From assembly GCA_020354665.1 (NCBI GenBank), contig CP070653.1, forward strand, positions 3,109,511-3,158,301: 48,791 bases of DNA. Direction: 5' to 3'. The translations under genes were made by a program, and so were the position numbers. Positions 48,512-48,791 of the stretch are shown here, one piece after another; the first letter of the stretch is position 1; every line of letters starts with the position of its first letter. This DNA is from Burkholderiales bacterium. Its GTDB lineage: Bacteria; Pseudomonadota; Gammaproteobacteria; Burkholderiales; Burkholderiaceae_C. Under the pieces are notes generated by a model. That model saw only the letters and a list, made by a program, of their open reading frames with translations. It had not been told where the DNA came from and did not search any database.

Positions 48512-48791
48512 TGGCATCGAACTCGACCGACCGTGTGATCCGCGACGGTGCCGGCGGCACCGACGTGCGCGCCAACGCGCTGCGCGCGCTGGCGATGGAC
48601 GCCGTGCAGCAGGCGAACTCCGGTCATCCCGGCGCGCCGATGGGCATGGCCGAGATGGCGGTGGCGCTGTGGGACCGCCACCTCAAGCACAACCCGGTCA
48701 ACCCGCGCTGGGCCGACCGCGACCGGTTCGTGCTGTCCAACGGCCACGCGTCGATGCTGCTCTATGCGCTGCTGCACCTGAGCGGCTATGA
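48511..48791 (+). CDS. cbbT: Transketolase (N-terminal part, cut by window edge)
   Basis: About 93 N-terminal residues of a ThDP-dependent transketolase. [35 protein letters not shown] and [20 protein letters not shown] are diagnostic. It provides pentose rearrangement for RuBP regeneration. Overlaps the phosphoribulokinase stop by one base. The remainder lies beyond the window. Confidence 0.95.
   Translation, partial: MASNSTDRVIRDGAGGTDVRANALRALAMDAVQQANSGHPGAPMGMAEMAVALWDRHLKHNPVNPRWADRDRFVLSNGHASMLLYALLHLSGY

Overview
The window is a dense, high-GC stretch (roughly two thirds G+C) with overlapping bacterial operons. It most likely comes from a betaproteobacterium of the order Burkholderiales. 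This is inferred from the red-type (form IC) RubisCO operon with cbbX and a divergent cbbR, the soxYZAXB order, the LemA gene and the mix of catabolic genes. No rRNA, tRNA, CRISPR array or insertion sequence was seen.

Layout from left to right. (1) 1-3.7 kb: a sugar-acid module made of a MalK/UgpC-type ABC ATPase (cut by the window edge), an IlvD/Edd dehydratase and a divergent GntR-like LacI-family regulator, with a perfect 20-bp operator between the last two. (2) 3.7-19.8 kb: a C2-sulfonate (taurine, probably also isethionate) module. It holds tauCBA, a MocR/TauR regulator, a TauE-type exporter, an omega-amino acid:pyruvate aminotransferase, a GMC flavoprotein, a citrate synthase, pta, a TRAP transporter with a small membrane protein, and xsc. 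(3) 19.9-29.0 kb: a C3-sulfonate (dihydroxypropanesulfonate/sulfolactate) module. It holds hpsNOP-like genes, a LacI regulator with paired operators, comC- and slcC-like dehydrogenases, suyB, suyA and a GntR/HutC regulator. (4) 29-32 kb: proA, lemA and a partner gene. (5) 32.4-38.2 kb: soxYZAX, a frameshifted soxB, a SoxH-like metallohydrolase and a thioredoxin-like protein. (6) 38.2-41.6 kb: a ThDP lyase/synthase-like enzyme and an acyl-CoA synthetase. (7) 41.7-48.8 kb: cbbR and the Calvin cycle operon cbbL-S-E-X-fbp-prk-tkt (tkt cut by the window edge).

How they fit together. Taurine would enter by TauABC and be deaminated to sulfoacetaldehyde. Isethionate, possibly taken up by the TRAP system, could be oxidised to the same aldehyde by the GMC enzyme. 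Xsc cleaves sulfoacetaldehyde to acetyl phosphate and sulfite, Pta makes acetyl-CoA, and the local citrate synthase would drain it into the TCA cycle. Dihydroxypropanesulfonate would be racemised by HpsO/HpsP and oxidised to (R)-sulfolactate by HpsN. SlcC/ComC interconvert sulfolactate enantiomers, and SuyAB releases pyruvate and sulfite. Both branches end in sulfite, which can be exported (TauE-like) or oxidised. The adjacent Sox and RubisCO operons suggest, by inference only, that organosulfonate sulfur might serve as an electron source for CO2 fixation. The one soxB copy seen carries a frameshift that must be resolved before assuming Sox function.
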